Positions 8,816 through 16,392 of a stretch of 64,000 bases of DNA are shown here, piece by piece (positions within the stretch are counted from its first letter, which is position 1; every line of letters starts with the position of its first letter). The notes under the pieces are model-generated. The model was not told the origin of the DNA. It made no database searches and saw only the letters and a program-made list of their open reading frames with translations. The stretch is from Paracnuella aquatica (GTDB taxonomy: Bacteria > Bacteroidota > Bacteroidia > Chitinophagales > Chitinophagaceae), in contig NZ_QOWJ01000011.1 of the NCBI RefSeq assembly GCF_003332885.2, positions 62,001 to 126,000 on the forward strand, given 5' to 3'. The translations under genes and the position numbers were made by a program.

Positions 8816-8857
8816 TCTTCGGTCTTCGGACTCCTGACTTCCGACTTCGCACTCACT
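8816..8857. repeat. Heptad array, right arm, overlapping a stop codon
   Basis: Six units such as TCTTCGG and ACTTCCG, inverted relative to 8641-8703. The arm covers the TGA (8853-8855) of the neighbouring gene. Confidence 0.8.
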
Positions 8858-10112
8858 TCAGCACCTTCAATTTCACCATCTCAATCCTGGTGTCGCTAAC
8901 GTTGAGGATGTCGAATTCGTAGTCGTCCACGATGATACGTTCTTTTTGCTGCGGAATGGTTTCGTGGTCGTTGATGATATAGCCCGACAGGGTTTCCGAT
9001 TCGTTGTTGGGGAAATTGAGGCCGTATTTTTCTGAAATATAATCCAGCTCCAGGCGGCCGGAGAAAATGTATTCGTTTTCCGAGAGGCGTTTTTCTACAA
9101 ACTCCTCGCTGTCGTATTCGTCCTGTATTTCGCCAAAAATCTCTTCCAGCACGTCTTCCATGGTAACAATGCCGGCGGTGCCGCCAAACTCGTCTACCAC
9201 CCAGGCAATGCTTTTGCGTTCGAGGGTAAACTTGTTAATAAGATCGGTGGCGCTCATGCTGGATGGAACAGCAGGAATGGGCAGCAATATTTCGCTGATG
9301 GCCGCGGGTTTTTTAAACAGGTCGAGCTGGTGAATATAACCCACAATGTTGTCGATGTTTTGCTCGTACACCAGCAGCTTGCTCAGTTTTGTATCAATGA
9401 ATTTTTGCGTGGCCTCCGCTACCGAGCAGGTGCTTTCGATGCCGATGATTTCTTTACGCGGCACCAGGCACTGGCGGATGCGGATGCGGGGCAACTCCAG
9501 TGCATTTTCAAACAGGTCGGTGTTTAGTTCCTGCGGCTCAAATTCACCTTCGTCGGATTGCTGAAAAAGCGTTTCCACATCAATCCGCGAAAAGGCATTT
9601 TTGTTTTGGTTGATGCGTACGTTAAAAACGTATTTCAGCACCCAGTTGGAAATGGTGATGAACAGCCCAGCCAGTGGCTGCAGCAGGTTGTAAAAAAAGT
9701 TGATGACCCACACAATCCGCGACAGGATCAAATTGGCCCGTGCCCGGAAAAATGCGCGGGGAATGAATTCGGCAAAGATGAGTACGATAAGTGTGGCAAT
9801 GATGATGTCGGCAAAAATGGTGTACTGCCGCTGCTCGGTGAGGCCCAGGTAAGTCCACAGCGGCGCCATTACCATCGAAAACATCAGCGAAAAGCAAACG
9901 AGGAAAATAGTGTAGCCAATAACGGTAGTGGCCACAAATACTTCGGGGTGCTCAAACAGGCTGGCCAGTAGGCTGGCGCCGGGCTTGCCCTGTTTTTTCT
10001 TTAACTCAATGTTGAACCGGTTGGCGCTGTAAAAAGCCATTTCTATGCCCGCAAAAAATCCCATCATCAGGATGGTGACCACAAACCAAACTAGCGTAGG
10101 AACAACGATCAT
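8853..10112 (-). CDS. CNNM/CorC (hemolysin) family membrane protein
   Basis: Protein of 419 residues with the classic order of the family. A DUF21-type transmembrane domain (about 1-190) has several hydrophobic helices. A CBS pair (about 200-330) contains VPRKEIIGIE and WVVDEFGGTAGIVTMEDVLEEIFGEI. A C-terminal CorC_HlyC domain (about 345-419) follows. Relatives are involved in Mg2+/Co2+ handling. In Bacteroidota, GldE (a gliding protein) is of the same type, and I cannot exclude that identity. The start is ATG 10112; its stop lies within a heptad arm. Confidence 0.88.
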   Translation of the reverse strand: MIVVPTLVWFVVTILMMGFFAGIEMAFYSANRFNIELKKKQGKPGASLLASLFEHPEVFVATTVIGYTIFLVCFSLMFSMVMAPLWTYLGLTEQRQYTIFADIIIATLIVLIFAEFIPRAFFRARANLILSRIVWVINFFYNLLQPLAGLFITISNWVLKYVFNVRINQNKNAFSRIDVETLFQQSDEGEFEPQELNTDLFENALELPRIRIRQCLVPRKEIIGIESTCSVAEATQKFIDTKLSKLLVYEQNIDNIVGYIHQLDLFKKPAAISEILLPIPAVPSSMSATDLINKFTLERKSIAWVVDEFGGTAGIVTMEDVLEEIFGEIQDEYDSEEFVEKRLSENEYIFSGRLELDYISEKYGLNFPNNESETLSGYIINDHETIPQQKERIIVDDYEFDILNVSDTRIEMVKLKVLK

Positions 10113-10155
10113 AGCTTAAAGATAGACAAGAACAGATGAACAGAAGAAGGCGGGG

Positions 10156-10182
10156 AAGAATATCGAACAAGGAACAAGGAAT
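10156..10182. repeat. Heptad inverted repeat, left arm (GAACAAG words)
   Basis: A 27-base arm with a perfect inverted copy at 10282-10308. It contains tandem GAACAAG units and is followed by the AT-rich core GGAACAGCCAATAAT... also found near 15860. Confidence 0.85.
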
Positions 10183-10281
10183 GATGAATCGCAGAAGTGG
10201 AACAGCCAATAATCCAATAATTACTGATTATTAGATTATTGATTATTGTAGGTCATCATCGATTTCACTTCGACATTCGAT

Positions 10282-10308
10282 ATTCCTTGTTCCTTGTTCG
10301 ATATTCTT
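10282..10308. repeat. Heptad inverted repeat, right arm, ending in the gmk stop codon
   Basis: Perfect 27-base inverse of 10156-10182. Its last base is the first base of the gmk stop triplet (10308-10310). Confidence 0.85.
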
Positions 10309-10889
10309 TAGGCTTTTAAAAACGCAAGCACCAGCTGCTCGGTTTCGGCGGCGGCTTTTTCTAAATGTTTGTTTACAATAACGTGGTGGAAGGAATGTTT
10401 AAACGAAAGCTCATAGGCCGCTTTATTGATGCGGGCTTCCAGCGAATCGGCGGTTTCGGTGCCCCGGGAATGCAGGCGGCGCTGCAGCTCTTCGATGCTG
10501 GGCGGCTCAATAAAAAAGGAGCAGGTAGTTTCCGGAAACTGCTGCTGCACATGAATGGCGCCTTTTACATCAATATCCAGCAGGGGTACTTTGCCGGCAT
10601 TCCAAATGCGCTGCAGTTCGCTTTTCAGTGTGCCGTAATATTTGCCTTCATACACCATTTCCCATTCAATAAACTCTTCATGCTGAATTTTATTGGTAAA
10701 CTCCTCCACGCTCATGAAGTAATAATCGGTGCCGTCTTTTTCGGTGCCACGCGGTTTGCGGGTAGCTGCCGAAATAGAAAAGGCAAGCTTATCGGGGTGT
10801 TGCGCCAGCAGGCGGCGGGTAATGCTGGTTTTGCCGGCACCCGATGGCGCGGTCAGTATAATGATCTTTTGCTGGTTGTTGATGGTCAT
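10308..10889 (-). CDS. gmk: Guanylate kinase
   Basis: Phosphorylates GMP to GDP with ATP, an essential step of purine nucleotide metabolism in the cytoplasm. The product has 193 residues. The P-loop APSGAGKTS lies at residues 14-22, followed by the GMP-binding region (RKPRGTEKDGTDYYF, EFIEWEMVYEGKYYGT) and the Asp motif LLDIDVKGAIHVQ. I chose ATG 10889. The longer frame begins with a TTG that falls inside the (GTCAATC) tandem array, so it is unlikely. The stop codon abuts a perfect 27-base inverted-repeat arm. Confidence 0.95.
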   Translation of the reverse strand: MTINNQQKIIILTAPSGAGKTSITRRLLAQHPDKLAFSISAATRKPRGTEKDGTDYYFMSVEEFTNKIQHEEFIEWEMVYEGKYYGTLKSELQRIWNAGKVPLLDIDVKGAIHVQQQFPETTCSFFIEPPSIEELQRRLHSRGTETADSLEARINKAAYELSFKHSFHHVIVNKHLEKAAAETEQLVLAFLKA

Positions 10890-10907
10890 GATCGTGTAAT
10901 GTAAAAT

Positions 10908-10977
10908 GTCAATCGTCAATCGTCAATCGTCAATCGTCAATCGTCAATCGTCAATCGTCAATCGTCAATCGTCAATC
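10908..10977. repeat. Perfect tandem heptanucleotide repeat (GTCAATC) x10
   Basis: Exactly ten uninterrupted copies of GTCAATC occupy 70 bases. They lie between the divergent starts of gmk (10889) and the AraC regulator (11130), so the array is in the shared promoter region. Confidence 0.95.
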
Positions 10978-11129
10978 CACTCTTTTAGCGGACAAAGTTA
11001 GCGGTTTGCCCTTCTTGATGGACGGCAACCAGGATTATGTATAATGTTGTTATTTAGCCTGCACAACAACAACGTAAGCTGACTGTTTCTCGCCTGTTTA
11101 CTATTCACCACCGACCATTCACCATTTCC

Positions 11130-11981
11130 ATGCAGCACGTCGAGTTTTTCCATACCGCGCATTTCGAGCACCGTTACCACCGCAAATATGCGGAGGGCGT
11201 GCTGGCGCAATTCATTGATTTTTTCTGGGAAACCGACTTCGATACGATGTGGCACCAATATCCTGATGGCTTTTCCGATGCGCTCTTTCCCAACATTGGT
11301 TATACTTATCTCATCAACCTCGGTACGCCCTTCGTAATGCAGTTGGAGGATGACCATTACCCGGTAAAAGGCGATGGTTTTTTGCCCCGCAATAAAGCCA
11401 TGATCTGCCACCACACACCGGGCAACCGGCTGTTTGGCATCAAGTTCAAAGTGTCGCCGGTGCTGTTTCAAAAAAAGATCAACTTCCGCGAATACCGCGA
11501 GTACATTTTCCCACTGGCTTACCTCATCGATCGTAGGGTGGTGGAAGAAATAAAAGCGGCATCCAATTTTGTGCAGCGGGTGCGCATCATTGCGGCCTAT
11601 TATCAGCACATCATCGAGCAGCACAGCGGCACATTGCAGGCCGTGTCAGTAGTTACTTCGGTATTGGAGCAATGCAGCCGCACCAACAATTTTGATATGC
11701 CCATCGAGGAACTGGCAGCACAGCACCAGATCTCTTCCCGAACCCTGCAGCGCTACTTTGAACGGGCAACCGGCACCAGCAGCAAACAGGCGCTGCAACT
11801 GCTGCGCATCCGCAAAGCTGTGGAGCAGCTGGTAAACGGCAATACAGATTTCAGCTGGCGCCAGTTTGGCTACTACGATTACAGCCATTTTTATAAACAC
11901 CTCACCGGCTTTTTAACCCACCAGCACATACAACTGCAGCAGCCTCATTTGAAACTGCTGCAGGGGATGGAGGAGAGATGA
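11130..11981 (+). CDS. AraC family transcriptional regulator
   Basis: Protein of 283 residues. An N-terminal sensor-like domain (about 1-160; the DUF6597 style seen with AraC HTH domains) begins with HYHRKYAEGVLAQFIDFFWETD. The C-terminal AraC DNA-binding domain (about 185-280) holds two helix-turn-helix units: IEELAAQHQISSRTLQRYFERATG is the first, and FGYYDYSHFYKHLTGF corresponds to the second signature. Ligand and targets are unknown. It is transcribed divergently from gmk across the (GTCAATC)10 array. The start is ATG 11130, which fits the alignment. Confidence 0.88.
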   Translation: MQHVEFFHTAHFEHRYHRKYAEGVLAQFIDFFWETDFDTMWHQYPDGFSDALFPNIGYTYLINLGTPFVMQLEDDHYPVKGDGFLPRNKAMICHHTPGNRLFGIKFKVSPVLFQKKINFREYREYIFPLAYLIDRRVVEEIKAASNFVQRVRIIAAYYQHIIEQHSGTLQAVSVVTSVLEQCSRTNNFDMPIEELAAQHQISSRTLQRYFERATGTSSKQALQLLRIRKAVEQLVNGNTDFSWRQFGYYDYSHFYKHLTGFLTHQHIQLQQPHLKLLQGMEER

Positions 11982-11997
11982 TGGATGGTGGATGATT

Positions 11998-12063
11998 GAT
12001 GATAGACAACAGATGGCAAGGAATAATTTAATGTGGTCTTTCTTTCATCTGTTATCTATCATC
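11998..12063. repeat. Inverted heptad-type repeat between convergent stops
   Basis: The arms 11998-12015 and 12046-12063 (18 nt, one mismatch; GATGATA-type words) form a hairpin. It begins 16 bases after the AraC stop and ends 3 bases before the TonB-receptor stop. It probably serves as a bidirectional 3' end. Confidence 0.75.
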
Positions 12064-12066
12064 TTC

Positions 12067-14535
12067 CTAGTTTCCTGCCCTTCTTGCTTCTTCTTCCGAA
12101 GCAGTGGTGCGGCGGCGTGCAGCCTGCACTTTGCTGTTGCCAAACCGGTACGTAAAGCTGATGTTGGCCACGCGGCTTTCGCGGAACGCATGCCAGTTTT
12201 CTACATAGCTGCCTTCGTACACCACTTTGGCCCGTGGCCTGTTGGTCCAGAAAATATCCGACACATTCAGGCGCAGTGTGCCTTTGCCTTCCAGCACTGA
12301 TTTTTGCACGCCTGCTGCCAGCGCCCACTGGCCGCGGGCCACCATGTATCCGTAGCGACCGCCGCTGTTGTAGTTAGCATTCAGTTCGGCCTGCCAGCCC
12401 TTTTTAAAAGTAAAATTGTTGGTGGTCCGGATGTTGGCTGCCGGTGCACCGTTGTTCAACTGCGCACCACCCAGGTTGCCGTTGAAATGATTGTAAAAAA
12501 CATTCAGGTTGTTCACCATGTTCCACCACTTGCTGATGCGGATGGGCGTGGTGGCAGTAAGCCCGAAATAATCCGATGACTGCAGGTTAACGGGAATCTG
12601 CACCGTAATATTTGAATCCTGTCCCGGCTTAATTTCAAAGGTTGGGATCACATCCAAAATCTTCGACAACACAATGTTTTGCGGGTCGGTAGTGCGGCTG
12701 TAGCCCAGTGTAAAATTCAGTTGCTTTACGGTGTAGCTGGCTTCGTAGCTCCAGGTCATTTGCGGCCGCAGGTTGGGTGCACCGGTGGAGTAAATGGTCG
12801 CATCTATCTGGAACAAAAACGGGTTAAGTTGTGAATATCCCGGCCGGTCGATGCGGCGGCTAACCGATACACCAAGTGTTTGGTCTTCTTTTAATTTATA
12901 ATTGAAAAACGCACTGGGAAACAATTTAAAATAATCGTTTTTAAAAGCCTGTGCACCTTTTTGCTGGCGGGTTCGCACCATTGTTTGCTCGCCACGCAGG
13001 CCCACCTGCATGTTGAATTTTTTATATTCCTTGCTCACATTTAAATAGCCTGCGTTGTTGTATTCTTTGTAGTAAAACCGGTTTGTTTTGGTGTCGTCAT
13101 TTATTGACCCCGATGGAAATACGTTGTAAAATTTCGCATCGTTGTCCGATGACACCAGGCTCCATTTGGCGCCTGCTTCCAGCTTTGCTCCGCCCTTGAT
13201 CGGGTTTACATAATCTACTTTGCCGGTGCGCAAAATAAGCTTGCCGGTCTGGTCGCCATCCAGTATGTCATCGTCGCGTTTGGGCGTGCCATTGAGGTTG
13301 TAAAACGAGCTGGCCGTGCGGGTTAGCGAATGGTTGTTGTACACGCCGTAATCCACGTCGGCACTGATTTCGCGGCCGGTGCTGTCGAAGCTGTGTTTGA
13401 AGTTTATATTGGCAATAGTATTGTCCGACTTGTTGTCGTCGGTACCCAGCGATACAAAGGAAAAATTGGGATTGTATTGCAGGTCGTTCACAACGGTTTT
13501 AATCTCGGCCTTGCGGGCAAATGTGCTGAAGTTGCTGTTGACCACAAATCCTACGATTGTTTTTTTAGAAGGAAAAAAATCGACGCCAGCACGAACCGCA
13601 TGTGCATTGATGTTGAACGCCGCATAATTGTCTTTATCGTCCGATCCTTTAAACACGCCTTTATCGTAAAAGTTTCGGTTGATGAACAGGTGGTTCAGCA
13701 ACTCGCGGTAATTGTAATTGTAGTTGCCAAAAATGTTCACCTTTTTGTTGCGGTAATTATAAGTGGCGCCGGCATTTGTTTTGGGGTAAACGCCCTGCCC
13801 GTAGCCTGCGGTAAGGGTACCATTGGCGCCCATGCGCTGGTCTTTTTTCATGCGGATGTCGATGATGCCGGAGTTGCCCGCTGCTTCGTACCGCGCCGAT
13901 GGGTTGGTGATGATGTCGATGCGTTCAATGGCATTGCTGGGCAGCCCGCGCAGGTAAGTGGCCAGGTCGGCGCCGGTCATGGGTGTGGGTTTGCCATCAA
14001 TCATAATGATGACCCCGGCACGGCCCCGCAGGCTGATGGCATCGTTCTGATCCACCGTTACACCCGGCGACCGCTCCAACACATCCAGCGCCGACGAACC
14101 GGCACTGATGATGGAGCTTTCCACGTTGACCACAATGCGGTCGCTGAGTTTTTGTATGAATGGCTTTTTTGCAGTAACCGTTACGCCTTGCATTTGCGTG
14201 GCATTTTGCGGCAGCAGCGTTACCGCCGGCAGGCTAACAGCCATGGTGCCATCGGTAGTAAACGGGGCGGAAAAATAGGTGCTGAAATTAACCGCGCTTA
14301 CGCGCAGCATGTAGGTACCCGCGGCTACCGATTCCCAACCTGCCGCACCGGTTTTGTCGCTTAGTGCAGTTTTCAACAAGGCCGAATCTTTTGCACGCAG
14401 CAGTTCAACGGTTGCGGCTTCTACCGGGGTTTTGCCTTCGGTAAAAATGGTGATGTTTAAGGCTTTGGTATTGTTTTGTGCCACCGTGGCTACTGTTGCA
14501 AACAGGAGCATGGCGCAAAGGGTAAAGGCTTTCAT
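12067..14535 (-). CDS. TonB-dependent receptor-like outer membrane beta-barrel protein
   Basis: Outer membrane protein of 822 residues. The signal peptide is MKAFTLCAMLLFATVATVAQ. A carboxypeptidase-regulatory-like domain (about 22-110) follows, then a plug domain (about 125-230) with ALDVLERSPGVTVD and the motif RIDIITNPSARYEAAGNSGIIDI, then a barrel of the OMP_b-brl_3 type. There is no SusD partner beside it, so glycan uptake is not implied; siderophore, peptide or unknown cargo is possible. I chose ATG 14535 because it starts the signal peptide; the longer frame begins at a GTG before it. Confidence 0.9.
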   Translation of the reverse strand: MKAFTLCAMLLFATVATVAQNNTKALNITIFTEGKTPVEAATVELLRAKDSALLKTALSDKTGAAGWESVAAGTYMLRVSAVNFSTYFSAPFTTDGTMAVSLPAVTLLPQNATQMQGVTVTAKKPFIQKLSDRIVVNVESSIISAGSSALDVLERSPGVTVDQNDAISLRGRAGVIIMIDGKPTPMTGADLATYLRGLPSNAIERIDIITNPSARYEAAGNSGIIDIRMKKDQRMGANGTLTAGYGQGVYPKTNAGATYNYRNKKVNIFGNYNYNYRELLNHLFINRNFYDKGVFKGSDDKDNYAAFNINAHAVRAGVDFFPSKKTIVGFVVNSNFSTFARKAEIKTVVNDLQYNPNFSFVSLGTDDNKSDNTIANINFKHSFDSTGREISADVDYGVYNNHSLTRTASSFYNLNGTPKRDDDILDGDQTGKLILRTGKVDYVNPIKGGAKLEAGAKWSLVSSDNDAKFYNVFPSGSINDDTKTNRFYYKEYNNAGYLNVSKEYKKFNMQVGLRGEQTMVRTRQQKGAQAFKNDYFKLFPSAFFNYKLKEDQTLGVSVSRRIDRPGYSQLNPFLFQIDATIYSTGAPNLRPQMTWSYEASYTVKQLNFTLGYSRTTDPQNIVLSKILDVIPTFEIKPGQDSNITVQIPVNLQSSDYFGLTATTPIRISKWWNMVNNLNVFYNHFNGNLGGAQLNNGAPAANIRTTNNFTFKKGWQAELNANYNSGGRYGYMVARGQWALAAGVQKSVLEGKGTLRLNVSDIFWTNRPRAKVVYEGSYVENWHAFRESRVANISFTYRFGNSKVQAARRRTTASEEEARRAGN

Positions 14536-14672
14536 TTCAGGCTGTTTTGCCAAAGCTGGCGATAAAGCCAAAGCGGGCACAGCGCAACTAGAGGCAGCGG
14601 AGCCGCGGGTACATAAGCGGGCAAAAGCGGCGTTTAGTACGAAAATTATCGTGTCGGAAAATTACAGAGAGT

Positions 14673-14867
14673 TAATTTGAAAATGTGGGAATTTGAAAAT
14701 GGGTGTGTCTTGCGTGTTTAGTTGCTTTTCATTTTGAAAAAAGGAATTGCCTGTTATGTTATTTTCTCTGCATTATTTAAATAGGCATTTGCCTCTCAAT
14801 TATTGCCCAACAAGCACTTCACTGGCTGTTCATTTTCAAATGTTCAAATTCCCACATTTTCAAATTA
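14673..14867. repeat. Inverted repeat with 23-bp perfect arms
   Basis: The arms at 14673-14695 and 14845-14867 are perfect inverses built from ATTTGAAAATG-type words. The right arm ends one base before the TGA (14869-14871) of the aldose-epimerase-like gene. The 149 bases between the arms contain no ORF of note. Confidence 0.8.
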
Positions 14868-14868
14868 C

Positions 14869-15741
14869 TCAAAAGCACTCCACCGACCAGGTTGCTGAAA
14901 AGGTTTCACCTGCGGGTAATTTAATGATGCCTTCTTTTTCCTCCAGGTCGCCGTTGTGTATGGTGCTGTCGGCAATGCCGCACCAGGGTTCGATGCACAA
15001 AAAATCAGCACCGGGTGCTGCCCATAAACCGAGGTATGGAAACCCGCCGAAATGAAACCGCAACCCATGGGATGAGTTGTTGCATTTCAGTTGCACGCTG
15101 TCTGATTTTAAGCCTTTCAATACAATAGCATCATGCGCAAAAAGCGCTTTTGAAAGGGGCAATTCGTTGGTGTTTCGCAGCAGATCGTGGGGTTGGGTGT
15201 CAATCAATCCTTCGGCGGAAATTGGCCAACGGCCTGCCGTTTCGGCTTCGTTGAAATAAAGATGGTAATCTTCGTAGCTCAGGTGTGGCTCCAGTGGCAG
15301 CTTAAATGCCGGGTGCCCGCCCACCGAAAACAGCATTGATTCGGAAAGATGCGGATTCTCTACTTCATACTGCACAGAAACCCTGTTGTGCGATAGGGTG
15401 TAGGTTATAAAAAAGTGAAAGGCAAATGGATAAACTTCGGCTGTTTGCTCGCTGCTTTCCAGCAAAAAGCGGATGCTGGACGGCGATTGTTCCTCCACCA
15501 CAAAATCGCGGTCGCGGGCAAAACCGTGGCGCGGCAGCGCATACTCGGTGCCCATGTGGCGGTACTTTCCATCCTTCAGTGCCCCAACAATTGGAAAAAG
15601 CACCGGCGAATGCTTGCCCCATACATTGGGGTCGGCATCCCACAGGTATTCCAGCCCATTGCCTTTATGAAAAATGCGGGTCAGCTCGGCGCCCTTTGCC
15701 TGCAGTGTAACCAGGAGGTCGTTGTTTTCGATGGTGAACAT
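14869..15741 (-). CDS. Aldose 1-epimerase family protein (LacX-like)
   Basis: Galactose-mutarotase-fold protein of 290 residues. Visible signatures are LEYLWDADPNVWGKHSPVLFPIVG, the HGFARD motif with a catalytic-type His, VGGHPAFKLP and the C-terminal LGLWAAPGADFLCIEPWCG with the Glu of the active site. Length and motifs fit the LacX/YeaD-like subgroup, which acts on hexose or hexose-phosphate anomers; the exact substrate is unknown. The start is ATG 15741 (MFTIENND). The longer frame reads through heptad repeat sequence and is not credible. Confidence 0.87.
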   Translation of the reverse strand: MFTIENNDLLVTLQAKGAELTRIFHKGNGLEYLWDADPNVWGKHSPVLFPIVGALKDGKYRHMGTEYALPRHGFARDRDFVVEEQSPSSIRFLLESSEQTAEVYPFAFHFFITYTLSHNRVSVQYEVENPHLSESMLFSVGGHPAFKLPLEPHLSYEDYHLYFNEAETAGRWPISAEGLIDTQPHDLLRNTNELPLSKALFAHDAIVLKGLKSDSVQLKCNNSSHGLRFHFGGFPYLGLWAAPGADFLCIEPWCGIADSTIHNGDLEEKEGIIKLPAGETFSATWSVECF

Positions 15742-15774
15742 ACCGCGAAGAAAAGAAAAAACCACACCAAAGGG

Positions 15775-15964
15775 AATGTCGAACAGATGAACAAGGAACG
15801 GACGAACAGATGAAGTTGGGCAGACAATGTCGAATAAAGAACAAGGAATAATGAATGGAACAGCCAATAATTAAACATTATTCATTATTGGATTATTTAT
15901 TATTGGAAGCAAAGTTGCACCGCACTTCAACATTCATCTGTTCCTTGTCCTTCTGTTCGACATT
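15775..15964. repeat. GAACAAG-type heptad inverted element with AT-rich core
   Basis: The left arm 15775-15815 pairs imperfectly with the right arm 15924-15964. Between them is the core TGGAACAGCCAATAAT, followed by repeated ATTATTGG words. The same 16-base core start occurs in the 10.1-10.3 kb element. Confidence 0.75.
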
Positions 15965-15981
15965 TTACCCAGCGTTAGAGG

Positions 15982-16172
15982 TTGGGCGTAGCCCAAACCT
16001 GTTGGTAGCAAAATGGCTTTTGCTAATTCCCGTTATTTGTGTTGATCGTAGATCAACCCTGTGAACCGTGGAAATATTTTGTAAAAAAGGAAGGCGGTGG
16101 ACGGGTTTGGGCTACGCCCAAAAGATTTCTCCTATCAATGCTGTGCTACCAACGGGTGTGGGCTATGCCCAC
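15982..16172. repeat. Four-palindrome element, copy A
   Basis: It contains TTGGGC-GTA-GCCCAA (15982-15996), GTTGATC-GTA-GATCAAC (16041-16057), TTTGGGC-TAC-GCCCAAA (16106-16122) and GTGGGC-TAT-GCCCAC (16158-16172). The ends also pair at long range (15991-16010 with 16144-16163, 18 of 20). Copy B is at 45541-45724. No ORF. Confidence 0.85.
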
Positions 16173-16299
16173 ATTTTTGCATGAAGACCGATGCTGGTTT
16201 TACAGCAAAATGCTACAAAATGCTAGTAAAGATCTTTCTACTGCAACCGCTCGGACAGTCACTATTTATACCTCAAAATTCTTAATTCTAATTCTCTCC

Positions 16300-16392
16300 T
16301 CCATTCTCTATTCAACATTCCTTGTTCCTTGTTCGATATTCTTTTCTCAACTTCCTCTGTTCGTCTGTTCCTTGTTCGTCCGTTCGATATTT
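16300..16392. repeat. GAACAAG-type heptad arm before the murA stop
   Basis: CCTTGTT/TGTTCGT-type words, inverse of the arm at 15775-15850, run up to the murA stop codon (16393-16395). The four-palindrome element copy A lies between these arms. Confidence 0.7.

Noticed and set aside
10908-10977. CRISPR-like array
   Set aside because: Units are 7 bases and contiguous with no spacers, so it is a simple tandem repeat.
13330-14364. 344-codon plus-strand ORF inside the TonB-receptor gene
   Set aside because: Antisense shadow of the plug and barrel region; no motif and an unnatural composition.
12067-14535. SusC-type glycan-uptake receptor
   Set aside because: There is no SusD partner and the barrel is of the OMP_b-brl_3 type, so polysaccharide-utilisation is not supported.
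15742-15867. N-terminal extension of the aldose-epimerase-like protein
   Set aside because: The extra 42 codons are translated heptad repeat; the family start is the ATG at 15741.
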